64,000 nt of DNA from Ceratothoa steindachneri (GCA_963969495.1 OZ018328.1:7353331-7417330); one strand, 5' to 3'; positions 24,935-35,813 are shown, counted from the first letter of the stretch. The notes: a model not told the origin generated them from the letters alone. Made by a program: numbers and translations.

Positions 24935-27158
24935 GAATTCAGGAGGAAATGATGGCCCAGCACAAACAACAATTCGCGTATAAACCTGATTTTGTGAAAT
25001 AGGGCTTCACACATCTGAGAGATAGATCAGTGAATGTCCTCCCTCAGTGTGTTCAGTGTCTGCAGGTCTTTGCCAATGAAGCACTGAAGGAAAACAAACT
25101 GAAACGTCACTCTTGCTCAGTTCATCAAACTTTATTGAAAATCTACTAAGTTACTGGAAGGATAAGGAAGAACAGGTAAAACGATGTCGGATTGATGCTC
25201 CTTCAAGCTCAGCGCTTTCTTTGGAGAAAGATTCTTTGGCATCCTTTGAAGTGGCATGTTATATTGCACGATCCAAAATAAAATTGACTCTTTTTCCACT
25301 TTCTAACAACAGCATCAAACGTTAAATTGATCTCATGTCATTATATATATTTTGGATCATCTAATTGTGGCACTGAAAAAGTAGGTAAATTTGGACATTG
25401 CTGGCGAACTTCAATTCATGGTTTTTGTGAGGTACAAAGGAGATGACAGAATTCTTGAGGAATTTCTGTTATGTAATACCATGTCAGCAACCACCACAGG
25501 AGAATATATCTTTGTTATAGTGGACAGTTTTTTCAAGAAACATAACATAGACTGGTTGTAGTGTTTGGCTGAGTGTACTGATAGATCACCATAGATGATT
25601 GGAAGTCGAGGAGGTTATGGTCACTAGGGTCAAAGGATAAAATCCTGTCGTTTTAGTATTTCATTGTTTCTTACATTGGGAAAGCTTGGTTCCTCAACGT
25701 TTCTTTTACTTCATGTTGTACTGAATGGTGTTATCCAAATTGTGAATCTTACAAAGGTCAGAGCTTTGAACTCGCGCATTTTCCGTAAAATGTGTGAAGA
25801 GATGGGATCATATCACAGGGACTTACTTTCCCACTCTGATGTCCGTGGTCTGTCTCGAGGCCGCATCCTTGGATGGGTTATTAAACTTAAAACTGAAAGA
25901 GAATTTTTTCTCTAATAGAAGAAACATAAGCTGGCCGACTGTTTCAAAAAGGCTGCTTGGATAGCAAAGCTAGCATACTTAGGTGACATCTTTACACACT
26001 TAAATGAATTGAACCCTGACATGCAAGGCTGAAATCAAACTATGGTAGACATCAGTGAAAAAAATACATCAATCAAGAAGAAACTTGCACGTTGGAGAGA
26101 AAAGTTGGCCACCGGAAAAACAGCTGCTTTTCCAGAGCTGAGTGCAGTGATGTCAGATTCAGAAGAAATAGAGCTTGCTGACATTAAATTGTTTTTCCAA
26201 GATCATTTGCAGAAGCTTCAGGAAGAAATGAACAAATATTTGCCAGAAAATGTTGATGTAAGTCAACACAGGAATGTGTTCGGTGTGAACGTAAGTGATT
26301 TTAGAGAAGATATCCCAGGATTTCAAGAAGAACTTTTAGATCTCCAAGAAAATCAGGTGCAGAAACAAGGTTGTGAAAGTCTCTCATACTCTGAATTCTG
26401 GCCTCAACTGAAGGATAAGCCTATTCTGACTCATGAGGCTGAAAAAGCTCTTATTCCATTTCCCCTCGAAAACCTCTGTGAACAAGGATTTAAAGCTCTC
26501 GTGTCGATCATATCTAAAGCAAGGAACCGGTTAGATCCTCAACATAATCTTTGCTGCTCTCTATCCATCAACATCAAGCCAAATCTCGAGAAACTTGTAC
26601 AAAATATGAAGGAACATCACGGTAGTGACTAAAATGCATTTTTCAATGAGGTCTACTTGAAGAACCAGAAAAAGTTGCCACCCAAAGTTTATTTTCTTTG
26701 CTTGCTTTTTGCTTCATTGAATTATATTACTATGAAAATGTACTATTAATATCCTACAGTCAACATAAAAATAGAAAATATATTGTTTATTAAATACCAG
26801 TAAATGTCCGTAAAATATATTGGATAAAACTAAATATAGAAACAATGAAGAAAATATTATATTTATCAGCATTTAATAATAGTTGAATAGTCAGAAAAGG
26901 CTCATTCATGAAACAGTATCATAGTTGGCAGTCAAAAGTTTGTTTATCTTTGCTTCAGTATGAATATTTGCCTCCAAGGATCTTCGATCAATATTATATT
27001 ATAATTATTAATTAGTAAGTTATAGTAAAATTCAGTGAACTTTATTCAATTGGATAAAACTAAAATAATCTTGAAATAAATTCATCCCTGAGGATCACCA
27101 GGCCAAAATCAATGTGTTCTCAGGGTAAAGACAAAAAAAAGGTCTGGGAAACACTGAC
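24935..27158 (+). mobile_element. hAT transposon of the ZBED/SCAND3 type, copy 1
   Basis: Plus strand. The N-terminal BED-type zinc finger region reads GFTHLRDRSVNVLPQCVQCL and continues QVFANEALKENKLKRHS (about 25010-25110). Mid-protein pieces follow: CNTMSATTTGEYIF (25470), then VNLTKVRALNSRIFRKMCEE with MGSYHRDLLSHSDVRGLSRG (25745-25860), a highly characteristic hAT block. The C-terminal part is the open frame at 26042-26632. The sequence ggtctgggaaacactg at about 27143-27158 is the complement of a cagtgtttccc-type hAT terminal repeat, giving the right border; the left terminal repeat was not seen and is probably lost at the (TA)n tract. Stops and frameshifts kill the transposase except for the last 196 codons. 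Confidence 0.85.
26042..26632 (+). CDS. hAT (ZBED-type) transposase C-terminal open frame
   Basis: An uninterrupted 196-codon frame, the C-terminal third of the hAT transposase at 24935-27158. It includes ARWREKLATGKTAAFPELSA and LADIKLFFQDHLQKLQEEMN, and ends with the hAT dimerisation-region remnant FPLENLCEQGFKALVSIISK and then ARNRLDP, equivalent to the conserved CE.GFS box near the end of these proteins. It begins at a Met that is internal to the ancestral protein, since related sequence continues upstream with stops. Not a stand-alone gene unless domesticated; no evidence for that was seen. Confidence 0.7.
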   Translation: MVDISEKNTSIKKKLARWREKLATGKTAAFPELSAVMSDSEEIELADIKLFFQDHLQKLQEEMNKYLPENVDVSQHRNVFGVNVSDFREDIPGFQEELLDLQENQVQKQGCESLSYSEFWPQLKDKPILTHEAEKALIPFPLENLCEQGFKALVSIISKARNRLDPQHNLCCSLSINIKPNLEKLVQNMKEHHGSD

Positions 27159-27179
27159 TTACACCATGCTTCGAAACTT

Positions 27180-27605
27180 AAGTGAACGAGGCTCGTCCTT
27201 TCTGATAGTTTTGTTCAACAGAATGTGGTCGAAGAGTATCTTTCTAGATTCATAGCGAGTGGCTACCGTACTGGCTTTTTGAAAGCTAGGTTGAGACCTC
27301 CCCCCCCCATCCTCAACTTCCGGGTAGTTTATGCCCAATTTTTATAACAGCATGTATGCAAGTTAATGGAGAATGTAGAGGGATCCACTAAAATAATAGT
27401 CTTTCCCCACCTACTAAGATATTACTTCGGGAGAGAAAGCGAGCCATTACTCCCCCCCCATTCCGACTTCACCCTTTTTGGACTTGCCGCCAGGTCACTG
27501 ATAAACTCCTACCGAGGCATGACGCTGAAATTAAAGGCTACCTCCCTGCCGTCTCAAACCCTCCCCCCTGGGTCGGGAGATTACTCATCTATTTTGTAGG
27601 TTCAC
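27180..27605 (+). pseudogene. PLE-like scrap upstream of a GIY-YIG start
   Basis: The frame reads VEEYLSRFIASGYRTGFLKA, then NVEGSTKIIVFPHLLRYYF, then LPSQTLPPGSGDYSSIL. PLE proteins have a block of the form GITK..LPYV before the GIY-YIG domain, and the GSGDYSSIL end resembles the G(V/I)Y start of that domain. The match is by pattern only and the copy stops at 27597. Confidence 0.4.
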
Positions 27606-27904
27606 CTCGAAAAACTTTTATGGCTCTAGCCGCTGGTCGTCCGTCTGACCCGCTGATCCCTGCCTCTTACACTTTCCCGCAAGGAGACACTCGGTTGTCA
27701 GGGCTACCCATAGATTTGGTTAGTCGACGCTTCCCCGAAAGGAGTTAGATTCAACGACGCTCTCTCCCGAGAAGTGTTTAGTGACGGTCACAGGCCACGG
27801 AAGAGCTGGACATCACACTCATATCTTCGGATCAGGAAGAAGAGTCTCGTGAGGCCACGTTAGCCTTTTTCAACCGCCTTCGGTTCAAGGATTGGAGAAG
27901 CCGT

Positions 27905-28165
27905 CCTCCGAAGTTCTTCTGGTGATCTCTTGAGGACAAGAGGCCCAATAGCTCATTTAATCAGAGTTTGGAGAAGTCATCATCCCCCCCCGCTTTCCTT
28001 CGAAGTTCTACCAGTGACCTCTTGAGGACAAGAGGCCCGATAGCTCGCTCGATCCGTGTTTGGAGGAGTCACCTCCCCTCTTCGAAGTTCGTTCGGGTAC
28101 CTCTTGAGGACAAGAGGCCCGTATCTCGCAAAATCCAAGTTTAGAGAAATAGCCCCAACCTCTGC
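27905..28165 (+). repeat. Three-unit ~85-bp repeat carrying a hairpin
   Basis: Three imperfect copies start near 27908, 28001 and 28082. Each holds cctcttgaggacaagagg (first copy with one change), a 7-base perfect stem around the loop agga, followed by cccgatagctcg-like sequence. The region 27600-28400 is GC-rich relative to its surroundings and otherwise unassigned. Confidence 0.8.
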
Positions 28166-28399
28166 GGGTCCTCGGCTACCCCCGTGAGTAATCAAGGTCA
28201 CCAAGACCTCGCCCCAAGTTCGCCCCGCTTTACTCTCGAGGTTTAAAGGAACTAAATCACTCACTACCCTAAATCTTCCATTATAGCCAATTAATAACCC
28301 TGGATATATAATTAGTATTCGGAACCTAATTCCATCTTATTCATGTACCTATATATATATATCCATATTTATTTTGTGCCTTTTCTTTAGTGCGCATTA

Positions 28400-30140
28400 A
28401 AATCTGTTTTTGTCGTTGTGTTTGGAATATTCCTTGGTTACGCAGCTGCAGCTATCTATTCAAATCGCACTCTTAGTACAACAAAATTTGTCTCCTTGCT
28501 TAGCCCACCTTAGAGCCGTGTGCGTATATTCCCGTACACTTGGCTGTACTTCGACAGAGAAGTTAGAAAAAGTTAGGTTAACTCATTTTCTGGAGAGCGG
28601 AGGGGATTTGTATTCTGCCCAGTGCAGCTTTCGTAAGCTCCAGCTCACGTCGCGTACTCTGTTACGGAGTAGCATCTGCGAGGCTTTCCTTCGCAGTTAG
28701 TATACCACTCGGATGTTTTTTGAATTGTAAGATCCCTAAGACACCGTGTGGTTAAACCGTTTCATGGAGTCATTCCTTTGGCTGGGGGTGAGGAAAAATC
28801 GCGTAAAGCCAGGTTGAGCCCTCTTCGAGCCCGTAGAGAAATAGGAGGGGGCCCAGCAGGAAAATACCTTGAGTCCCACTCTCTTTCCCGAGAGCATCAA
28901 CTGTATCACCTTCGTGATACCGAAAACTGATCTCATCGCGCTCTATGAAGGGGACTTTTCGATCTCATTTGTCGCGCATCAGATACTTACCCTGGTGGGC
29001 GGCTCTAAAACGCTTTGGAACATCGTGTCTCGTTGTGTCGAAACGCACGGGGATTGGTTTTCTTTGTCCACTGGCGCAATCTGCTTCCCCATTGGCATCG
29101 ATATCCCCCCTGTTCCAAAAGAGGCTCACTTGGGCATGGTGCAATCTAACTGATTCCTTCGTCTTGTATTCAATTGCTGCATGACCTATGATGTCCATTT
29201 CTCACTCAAGTGGTCTCTTGTACCCGCACCATGGGCATTATACGCCCTATAACGTTCACCACATTGGGTACTACCCTTTTTTATGTTTTACCCCTAGTGT
29301 TCTCAAATATTAACTATCGATGCGAGATATATTCTTCCGCATTCGAGCATCTATTGTGGTAGGTGGATTTGATCCCTTACAGAGATCCTTTTTATCGACG
29401 TAGGGGAGAGGCCAACTTGCATTATTACATGCACATTGCATCTTGTACACGCGAGGTCAGCGTCCGTTCCTGTGTACACAGAGGTATTCAAGTCTGAGCG
29501 GGGAGTTGTTTTCTACACCCTGTCCATTATTGGCGCTGAGTGCGTCTTCGGTGCTGGTTTGGTTGCAAAATACCGATCGGTATCGGAGATTACGCTTCTT
29601 GGCCGGTTCCAAGTCGGTTCTTAGTTCATAGCGACTATAAGCAGGCTTAGTGCTCTTGAGGTATTGGAATATCCGCACCCACTAGTTCGTAGCATCCGTG
29701 ACGCAACAGCTACTGAATGGCCGTTGGATCACGATATTATCTTGTGCTGGGTTGGTGGGCAAGTAGTGGTTGCTTGAATTGAGCTTACTGACAAGGGCGC
29801 AAGGCTACTGAGCGACCGGACCGGACCGGCGTTTCTCTCTTCCTCACGCTTACTACATGGTAGGGCTCAAGGCAGCCTTACGAGCTGCATGAAAAAGAAG
29901 ATGCAAGTCGGCTTCTGGGAACAGAAGTTGCGTGCCATTGCCACCTCCATATTCCCTTCCACCTACCCCCATCGGATACATTTCCCGGACGCAGCGGCAT
30001 TTGATGGATCGTTCCTCTGTACCTCTCTGTCAAGTTATTTTGGTCACCTCGACGGTAAGACAACCTTTGGTTTCGTCTTCTAGTCCTGAGCAGGATGGGG
30101 AGCTGCCGGAGACTATGCGAGGTCGCTACCACATATCCTC
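28400..30140 (+). pseudogene. I/R1-like LINE remnant: RT and RNase H
   Basis: Plus strand. RT blocks in order: KLEKVRLTHFLESGGDLYSA and QCSFRKLQ (28560-28640, finger region), RSSICEAFLRS then a damaged A box TRMFFEL (28670-28725), NTLSPTLFPESINCITFVIP (28863-28925, motif B and beyond), ALYEGDFSISFVAHQ (28943-28985) where the family has a YxDDFSISF catalytic box, here EGD instead of DD, WNIVSRCVETHGDWFSLS (29018-29075), and KEAHLGMV. A possible RNase H follows at about 29640-29830: SALEVLEYPHPLVRSIRDAT, then IILCWVGGQVV at the position of CWVPGHVG. Numerous frameshifts. It resembles the minus-strand LINE at 7790-9845 in domain order. Confidence 0.7.
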
Positions 30141-30484
30141 AGTCCTTAGGAAGGAGTCCTGCACTGTGCTGTGATTGGATCTTTTGAGGAGTCGGACCTC
30201 CTCAATTGTATTTTTTTTTCAATTGCTGACTGGACACTCATGCCCCTGGGGGAGGCGGAGCTTCCTCCGACCGACTCCTGAGCCTACCTTGTAAATATTT
30301 ATTTTGTTGTTGCTGCTGCTGTTCTTCTTTTTGTTCTTGTTCAATTTCTGTAGCTGTGCCCTAACTGCCGAAGGGGTTTCTATATTTATCTTTCCCTGAT
30401 ACCCAAAGGATGCCCCTCCCCAAAAAGCACTTTACCAATTTATTTATTACAAATTCCTTTATTTTACAAGTTCATTTTTGTTTA
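30141..30484. other. No recognised feature
   Basis: Probable 3' flank of the LINE above. A (TTG)n-like patch (tgttgttgctgctgctgttc) lies near 30303-30330. Confidence 0.4.
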
Positions 30485-30885
30485 CAAATAGCAGCATGTC
30501 ATTAGATGAAAAAACAAAACAAAACTAAACTCTACGAACACCAGACCAGCATTCCTTTAGCTAGAATCCAAACACCAACTAAACAGAACGAAAACCTGAG
30601 CAGCATGTCAATGGGTGGAAAAAGGCACCAACCAAACAATACGAGCACCAGAACAACGTGCCATTGGATACAAAAACCACCGATCAAAAACTAGAAACAT
30701 CTGAGCAAGATGCCATTGGATAAAAACTAAACACCAACTAAACACCAGAGCAACGTGCCAATGGCTGAAAGATACACCAACCAAACACTACGAACACCTG
30801 AGCAGCATGCCATTGGATAAAAAAAACAACACTAACTAAACGTCTCGAACACCAGACCAACTTGACAATAGATATAACACACCCG
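30485..30885. repeat. ~45-62 bp imperfect tandem repeat, about 8 units
   Basis: Units are marked by agcagcatgccattggat and variants at about 30490, 30551, 30600, 30652, 30703, 30751, 30803 and 30855, separated by caccaaccaaacactacg-like sequence. Unit length varies, so the array is old. No coding is evident; 30886-31220 shows nothing else. Confidence 0.75.
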
Positions 30886-31224
30886 TCCTCTTATAAAGTG
30901 ATTAGTCCAATCTTGCCTCGATTCTGGCCAATTATACTTTCTCTCTGCATTGCAGAGGGGAATTGCCTTCTCCGTAGATAGACATTGTAGGCAACAATAG
31001 TCATTGTATGATTTAAATTCATTTAATTCAATAGTAATGTTGGTTCAACGGGTGGGGGTATTAATTCATTTAGGGATAAAAAACCGCAAGAAATATTTGT
31101 AATTTATTATCTTCGACGCTCTATAAATATTCCACGAATTGTGTTTTACCGAAAGTTTTTTCCCAACCTAATAAAGCTCTATTCCATATAACTATTTTAT
31201 ATCACCCATAAATGGCATTGAGCA

Positions 31225-31500
31225 GAGTGGTAATAAAATATCTTCATCATCATCAATTCAGTCAGTTGCCTCCCACTGTTGGCAAAAACAATTTCTCATC
31301 TTTCTGAATTTTTGTTGATCTCTCCATCTTGTTTGGGTTTTTTTCTTTCGATCTTTGTTTCGGTCGTCATTTATCAGGCGGAGTCTAATTGGTAATTTTT
31401 CTTGGTCACTTATTGTTTTAGAAGTTTGCCACATGGCCTGCCCAGCTCCACTTAAGGTTTCTTATAGGTCCCATTAAATCCTGATGTTTGGTTTGTTCAG
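31225..31500 (-). pseudogene. RTE-like LINE C-terminal scrap
   Basis: On the minus strand, pieces read VELGRPCGKLL or, one frame off, KWSWAGHVANF, followed by PRKITN and KQRSKEKNPNKMERSTKIQK. This matches the ending found in many LINE proteins, of the form W.WAGHVAR....RW..R...W.P...KR..GRP..RW.DEI. Only the tail is present. Confidence 0.5.
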
Positions 31501-31935
31501 GTATCCAAGTGGCTGATTTTATGTCACGCTGTTATCCGCATCGTAATGCCTACATGGGCTCTTTGTTCTGTTTTACGTTTAATGAAATATGAAGGAGAGA
31601 GAGGGGTAATTAAAAAAAAATAGTAAATAATATACAGCATAAAGAGCACCTTTGGTTAAAAGTGTGAACAAGAAGATTTCTGGATATGCAGAAAGTGAAA
31701 AGAAATCCAGCGTTGTTCCCTCGCTGAGAGAATTGGCAAATTCTACATTTAGCCGACCGATGACTACATTTGCTCAGATTCGATGCCTGAACATGATTGC
31801 ATTCTTGATTAATTGAATTTTCTGTCTATAAGTCATTCTTACCATTATTATTCGGAAGTAGTTGGACCTATGTCTCTTCTATTGTGCTTATGGCATTTGC
31901 TAATTGCTGATTCAACCCCATCGAAATGTCACGGG
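31501..31935. other. No recognised feature
   Basis: AT-rich spacer with a 71-codon chance-length open stretch starting at 31813; nothing recognised. Confidence 0.35.
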
Positions 31936-32034
31936 TATTGCAAAAGTCTTGTTATAGTTTTTAAGACGCTCTCAACAAAGGACACATTGACAGTTTTGAT
32001 GCAGTTAGACATGTTTTTATTGTTTTAACATATA

Positions 32035-32036
<2 letters not shown>
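31936..32036 (-). mobile_element. Mariner-2 family terminal fragment
   Basis: The segment ggtattgcaaaagtcttgtt through agacatgtttttattg and ttttaacatat matches the left end of the element at 1480-1575 (tattgcaaaagtcctgtt, agacaagtttttattg). It carries the terminal repeat and adjoining non-coding end only, and runs into a (TA)n tract. Confidence 0.8.

Positions 32037-32090
<54 letters not shown>
32037..32090. repeat. (TA)n tract
   Basis: TA repeats between the mariner end fragment and the Tc1 terminal repeat that starts at 32091. Confidence 0.98.
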
Positions 32091-32093
<3 letters not shown>

Positions 32094-33493
32094 TTGCCGC
32101 AATGGAAGTCTGGACCCTCGCTATGTTATTTTTATATTACTTACCTCCATTAGGTTAGGTTAATATAATTAAAAACACTTTTGTTGATACTTTTAATATT
32201 TTATGATCTCTTTCCTTGTCTTGATGACATCCTGCATCCTTTTGGGCATACTTGTAACAAGATTTTTCAAGTAATTCAAGTCCATGTTGGTGCACTACAC
32301 TTTCTTGATGACCTCCTGCAGGTCCTGCACTGATGACACATTGGACCCATTTAACCTTGTCTTTGATGACCTTCCATGCGTTTTCAATGGGGTTGAGATC
32401 GGGACTGTTCCCAGGCCAGTCCAACACGTTGATGCGCTTTCTCTGTAGCAATTGTTTGATCAAATTAGCCTTGTGACAAGGAGCTGAATCATGCATGAAG
32501 ATGGATGTTCCATGAAGTTCCATATGATTAAATAGATGACCTTCCAAAACTTCCTTGTAGCGCTGAGCATTCATGGTCACATTCTTGGGCAGGAAATATA
32601 AACCACCTCTCCCTAACTTGGCACTGAAACAACCCCAAACCATAACTGAGGGACTGTGTTTTACAGTCTTCACTGTGTACTGGGGGCTCTACCTGTTTGA
32701 CCCAACTGGCCTCCTCACCTTTACTCTGTGACCTTATGACCTAAAATGGGCTTTCATCTGCCACATGACCTCTGACCACTGTTCCCCTGTCCAGCCCTTG
32801 TGCTGCTTTGCAAAATGAAGCCTCTTCTTCCGCATGCGGTCATTCAACAGCAGTTTGAGCGCGGCAGTACGGCTCGAGAGTTTCAAATCTTTCAGGAGAC
32901 AATGCTGTACGGTCCGTTCCGAGACATTTTGGAGGAGGTTAGGGTACATTTCCTTGTTGTCTGGCTGTTATCCTAGGGTTCTTCATAACAGCTTTCTTTA
33001 ACAAGCGATATGTCCCCGGTGTAGTCTTTTTCTCTGGTCCCTGGCGCTTTTTATGTTGGGGTATGGTGTTTGGGGGAAGCTCACGGGCAGCAGAGAGGAG
33101 CGCCATTACAGTAGATTTTGCCCGCCATGTTCGCAGGCATATTTCACTTATCTTAACATTTTTTTCCCCTCAAAGTGAGAATACGGACCTTTTCCTCATT
33201 TGTGAGAGACTTGGGACCCATGGTCAGGGTACTAGTTAAAAAATATATAATCCACCCAATATCTTCAAGAAACCACCAAAATGAAAGTCACCTTGCAAAA
33301 ATTGAGCATCCCCTCACGACCAAGTCTGGGCGCGTACTGAATAATACAGCGGACACAATGCGCATATACACCTAACAGACGTTGCCAGAAACCGCAACGA
33401 AACATTAATCAATTATAGCATTTTCCCCACAACGATTATTGGATCTACATCAATGCATATAATATGACCAAAGGTCCAGACTTCCGTTGCGGT

Positions 33494-33496
<3 letters not shown>
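32091..33496 (-). mobile_element. Tc1-like element with matching ends, inserted in (TA)n
   Basis: The left end cagttgccgcaatggaagtc, tggacc and the right end ggtcca, gacttccgttgcggtgac are inverted repeats (about 24 of 27 positions). Both ends abut TA repeats, as expected for an element that duplicates TA on insertion. The transposase runs on the minus strand: the start reads KSLTNEEKVRI near 33215, a first catalytic ADESPF lies in a shifted frame near 32760, and the second half is the open frame at 32155-32673. At least two frameshifts separate N-terminal, middle and C-terminal parts. Confidence 0.9.
32155..32673 (-). CDS. Tc1-like transposase, C-terminal open frame
   Basis: A 172-codon open frame. 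It contains HSPSVMVWGCFSAKLGRGGL (residues 6-25), the second catalytic Asp in MHDSAPCHKA (Asp62) and the Glu in PDLNPIENAW (Glu97), with 34 residues between them, the DD34E spacing of Tc1. The first Asp lies upstream in another frame, so the enzyme is not functional as it stands. The end after KVKW is frame-shifted relative to the family: the adjacent frame would read the usual VEEWN-like tail. Cellular role: mobilises its own element in the nucleus. Confidence 0.8.
   Translation of the reverse strand: MKTVKHSPSVMVWGCFSAKLGRGGLYFLPKNVTMNAQRYKEVLEGHLFNHMELHGTSIFMHDSAPCHKANLIKQLLQRKRINVLDWPGNSPDLNPIENAWKVIKDKVKWVQCVISAGPAGGHQESVVHQHGLELLEKSCYKYAQKDAGCHQDKERDHKILKVSTKVFLIILT

Positions 33497-33539
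<43 letters not shown>
33497..33539. repeat. (TA)n tract
   Basis: TA repeats between the Tc1 right end and the tail of PLE-B copy 1. Confidence 0.98.
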
Positions 33540-33542
<3 letters not shown>

Positions 33543-34015
33543 AAATGAAAAACTCACAAAGTATCACGTGAAGGTAGCAAATGAATGCAATGTCCCGCAG
33601 GAAAAAAATGAAAAGGTGTTTCCAAGTACTTTCGAACTTTATTAAGTTCCTTATCAAGGATAACTACAAGAAATAATATTATATTAGAGGTATATATATA
33701 TATATATACGAAAGAAAAGTATGAAAGACCGCCTCAAAAACAAGAAATCACCAATGAGGAAGAGGGAAGGGAGAAGGTAAAAAAACACATTAAGGATTAC
33801 AAGAAGCAGGTAGTAAGGTCAAACTAAGTCGAAGGAAAGGGTAACAGATTCAAAGAAATGGAGATAGCCTAACGAGGGGGATTATAAGACACGATGAGCA
33901 AAAGGGATGAAAATACAATGAACAAATCAGAACAGTGACAATTATAAAATAAAAATAATAATAAAAAATAAAAATAAAATAGGGGCCACATAACTAAAGA
34001 ATGTATATAAAAAAA

Positions 34016-34330
34016 CTAGGAACGCAAGACAAAACTAATTTCTTTGAGTATTAATCTTTTAATTATAGCATTTATTTTATATAAACCAGGGGAAAGGTTA
34101 AAATTATCACATTGGCTTATAAAAGCACATTCAATGATATTCCTTTTTATAGGGTCATTGGAACGATAAATAAATTTGGCCGAGTTCCAGTTAATTAAAT
34201 GGTCCTTATCTGACATATGGACAAAGAAAGCACTGTTATCTTCCCCTCTTCGGACATTATATTTATGTTGATTTATGCGAACAGAAAGTTGTTTACCTGT
34301 TTGTCCGTAATATTTACTTAGACAACCAGA
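34016..34330 (-). pseudogene. PLE-B GIY-YIG endonuclease domain, frame-shifted from RT
   Basis: In the frame following the RT fragment the minus strand reads ECSGCLSKYYGQTGKQLSVR, then INQHKYNVRRGEDNSAFFVH, then DHLINWNSAKFIYRSND and IKRNIIECAFISQCDNFNLS. This is the GIY-YIG core of PLEs: KYYGQTG for YIGETG, the conserved Arg, and the catalytic-type Glu in NIIECAFI. The frame break relative to RT lies in a C/G run near 34345. Confidence 0.8.
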
Positions 34331-34334
34331 ACAC

Positions 34335-35075
34335 TCAACTGATTTCCCCCCCTTCCTCTCCCAAACTATTACAATTATTACGTACTAATAAATTCTTAAT
34401 GGTCGTCTCATATTTAAAAGCAACAGAAATATTAAAGTTATTCAATAGACGGGGAAGATCACTAAAACAAAGAGAAAAAGTTAGAACTAAATTGTTATTA
34501 CTATTAAAAGGGAGAGTAGGGACAGTTTGATAAAATGTCTTTTTAGCAGAAGAAAGACAGTTTTGAAGAAACGGGTAAGGGTAACAAAGTTTATGGCCAA
34601 TTTCAAAGATATTGGAAAATTCCAAATCCATATATTCCCGGCTCACAACACGTAATGCCCGTAGAAACATAGAAGAAAAAACAGAGCGTTTAACTTTAGG
34701 GCTGTGAGAAGAGTAAAAATGAATATAAGAATTTAAATTAGTAGGCTTACGAAAGATTGAATATTTAAAACCTGTATGAGTTCTATGAATAAGAAGATCA
34801 AGAAAGGAAAGGGTTCTATTATTTTCCAACTCGTGGGTAAATTTAATTGAAGGGACGAGACAATTGAGTCTGGTAAGAAAAACATTAACATCTTTGGAAT
34901 TAAGCCACAAGCAAATGACATCATCAATATACCTGTACCAAGCAATCGGAGCGTCAAGGATAGTAGGGAGAAGTTTTGTTTCAAAATTAATACTCCTCTT
35001 CAGAAATAAGACGATGTTACTTGATGTTAACTGAGAAAGAACGATGCTCAGATTTAAAATGTAAATTTGGAACAA
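34335..35075 (-). CDS. PLE-B reverse transcriptase fragment
   Basis: A 246-codon frame. The catalytic box is YRYIDDVICLW (YIDD at residues 49-52). It is followed by FLTRLN, FTHELENNRTLSFLDLLIHR (residues 70-98 region) and FKYSIFRKPTNLNSYIHFYS, the thumb-proximal conserved PLE block. It then runs LRALRVVSREYMDLEFSNIF and into the RT/GIY-YIG linker, ending at GEEGGEIS where a C-run causes a frameshift before the endonuclease. The finger and N-terminal part are missing. The segment FLDLLIHRTHTGFKYS is the ancestral counterpart of the 33-bp array at 12609-17833. Confidence 0.85.
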   Translation of the reverse strand: MFQIYILNLSIVLSQLTSSNIVLFLKRSINFETKLLPTILDAPIAWYRYIDDVICLWLNSKDVNVFLTRLNCLVPSIKFTHELENNRTLSFLDLLIHRTHTGFKYSIFRKPTNLNSYIHFYSSHSPKVKRSVFSSMFLRALRVVSREYMDLEFSNIFEIGHKLCYPYPFLQNCLSSAKKTFYQTVPTLPFNSNNNLVLTFSLCFSDLPRLLNNFNISVAFKYETTIKNLLVRNNCNSLGEEGGEIS

Positions 35076-35164
35076 ATAAGAAAAATCAGGATAAACTCAT
35101 GTCTAAGGTTGAACTTCTCGATGAAGAAAAAAGTTACAAGAGTTCTATGTCTATGTACCAATAT

Positions 35165-35808
35165 TCATTTCAAAACGGTGACTGAGCATCGTAACATCAA
35201 GTCTTATTTCTGAAAGAGGAGTATTAATTTTGATGTATTTTCCTGTCGGTTTTCAATCATACATGCAGTCAAAATATTTCAAGAGGAAATTATATATGAA
35301 GCTCACATTATCTATGAAAAAAATAAGTACTGGAAATCTACGTCTTTTTACCAACAATTATTTCAGATCGATGACTGTGAGCTTTGAAACTTTAGGTAAA
35401 TTGGCGTAAAATCAAATATTATTTCATAAAGAGATGTGTTACTTTTGCTGTTTTATCCTGTTATTTTTTCTAACATATGTTCGTTCTAAATAGTTTCATT
35501 TTAAATTAATTTTTTCTTCATTTTGATCTCAAGTTTATTTTTTCTATGTTACTCCTCAAAATCTTGTAAAATATCTATATATATTTTGTATTTATGGAGC
35601 AGAAATTCTTTAAATTTATCAGTATAGTCCCTGAAGATGACCAATGTGGTTGAAAGACGCCCGGGGCGAATAATAAATAATGATTTAAAATGATATTTAT
35701 GGTCCCTCCTTCTTCTAAGGGATAATCATTTATGAAAGTTATCAAGAAACAAAAAAAATTCCTCTTCTGCTGTCAAATATAACAATCACTATATCCAACA
35801 TGGCCTCT

Positions 35809-35813
<5 letters not shown>
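35165..35813 (+). mobile_element. Inverted PLE arm and tail
   Basis: At 35185-35232 the plus strand reads ctgagcatcgtaacatcaag, cttatttctgaaagaggagt, attaatttt; its complement occurs in PLE-B at 35050-34985. So a short inverted copy of the RT start lies beside PLE-B. The rest, to 35813, is AT-rich with a PLE-type tail at 35630-35675 and (TA)n at the end. Confidence 0.6.
35633..35668 (+). ncRNA. Hammerhead-like motif in PLE tail (candidate)
   Basis: The sequence cctgaagatgaccaatg, tggttgaaagacgc gives CTGANGA, a stem gacca/tggtt with one G-T pair and loop atg, then GAAA. Same layout as the motif at 19858-19905. Third stem not established. Confidence 0.5.

Larger units (their letters stand above)
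33540..35090 (-). mobile_element. Penelope-like element B, copy 1
   Basis: Minus-strand PLE, 5'-truncated. From high to low coordinates it holds the RT palm (35075-34335), the GIY-YIG domain in a shifted frame (about 34330-34016), then a 3' region and tail ending at gagtttttcatttcaca against (TA)n at 33540. The tail includes ccttgataaggaacttaata followed by aagttcgaaagt, the PLE hairpin-GAAA pattern. A near-identical tail and GIY-YIG end recur at 35870-36475. Confidence 0.9.
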
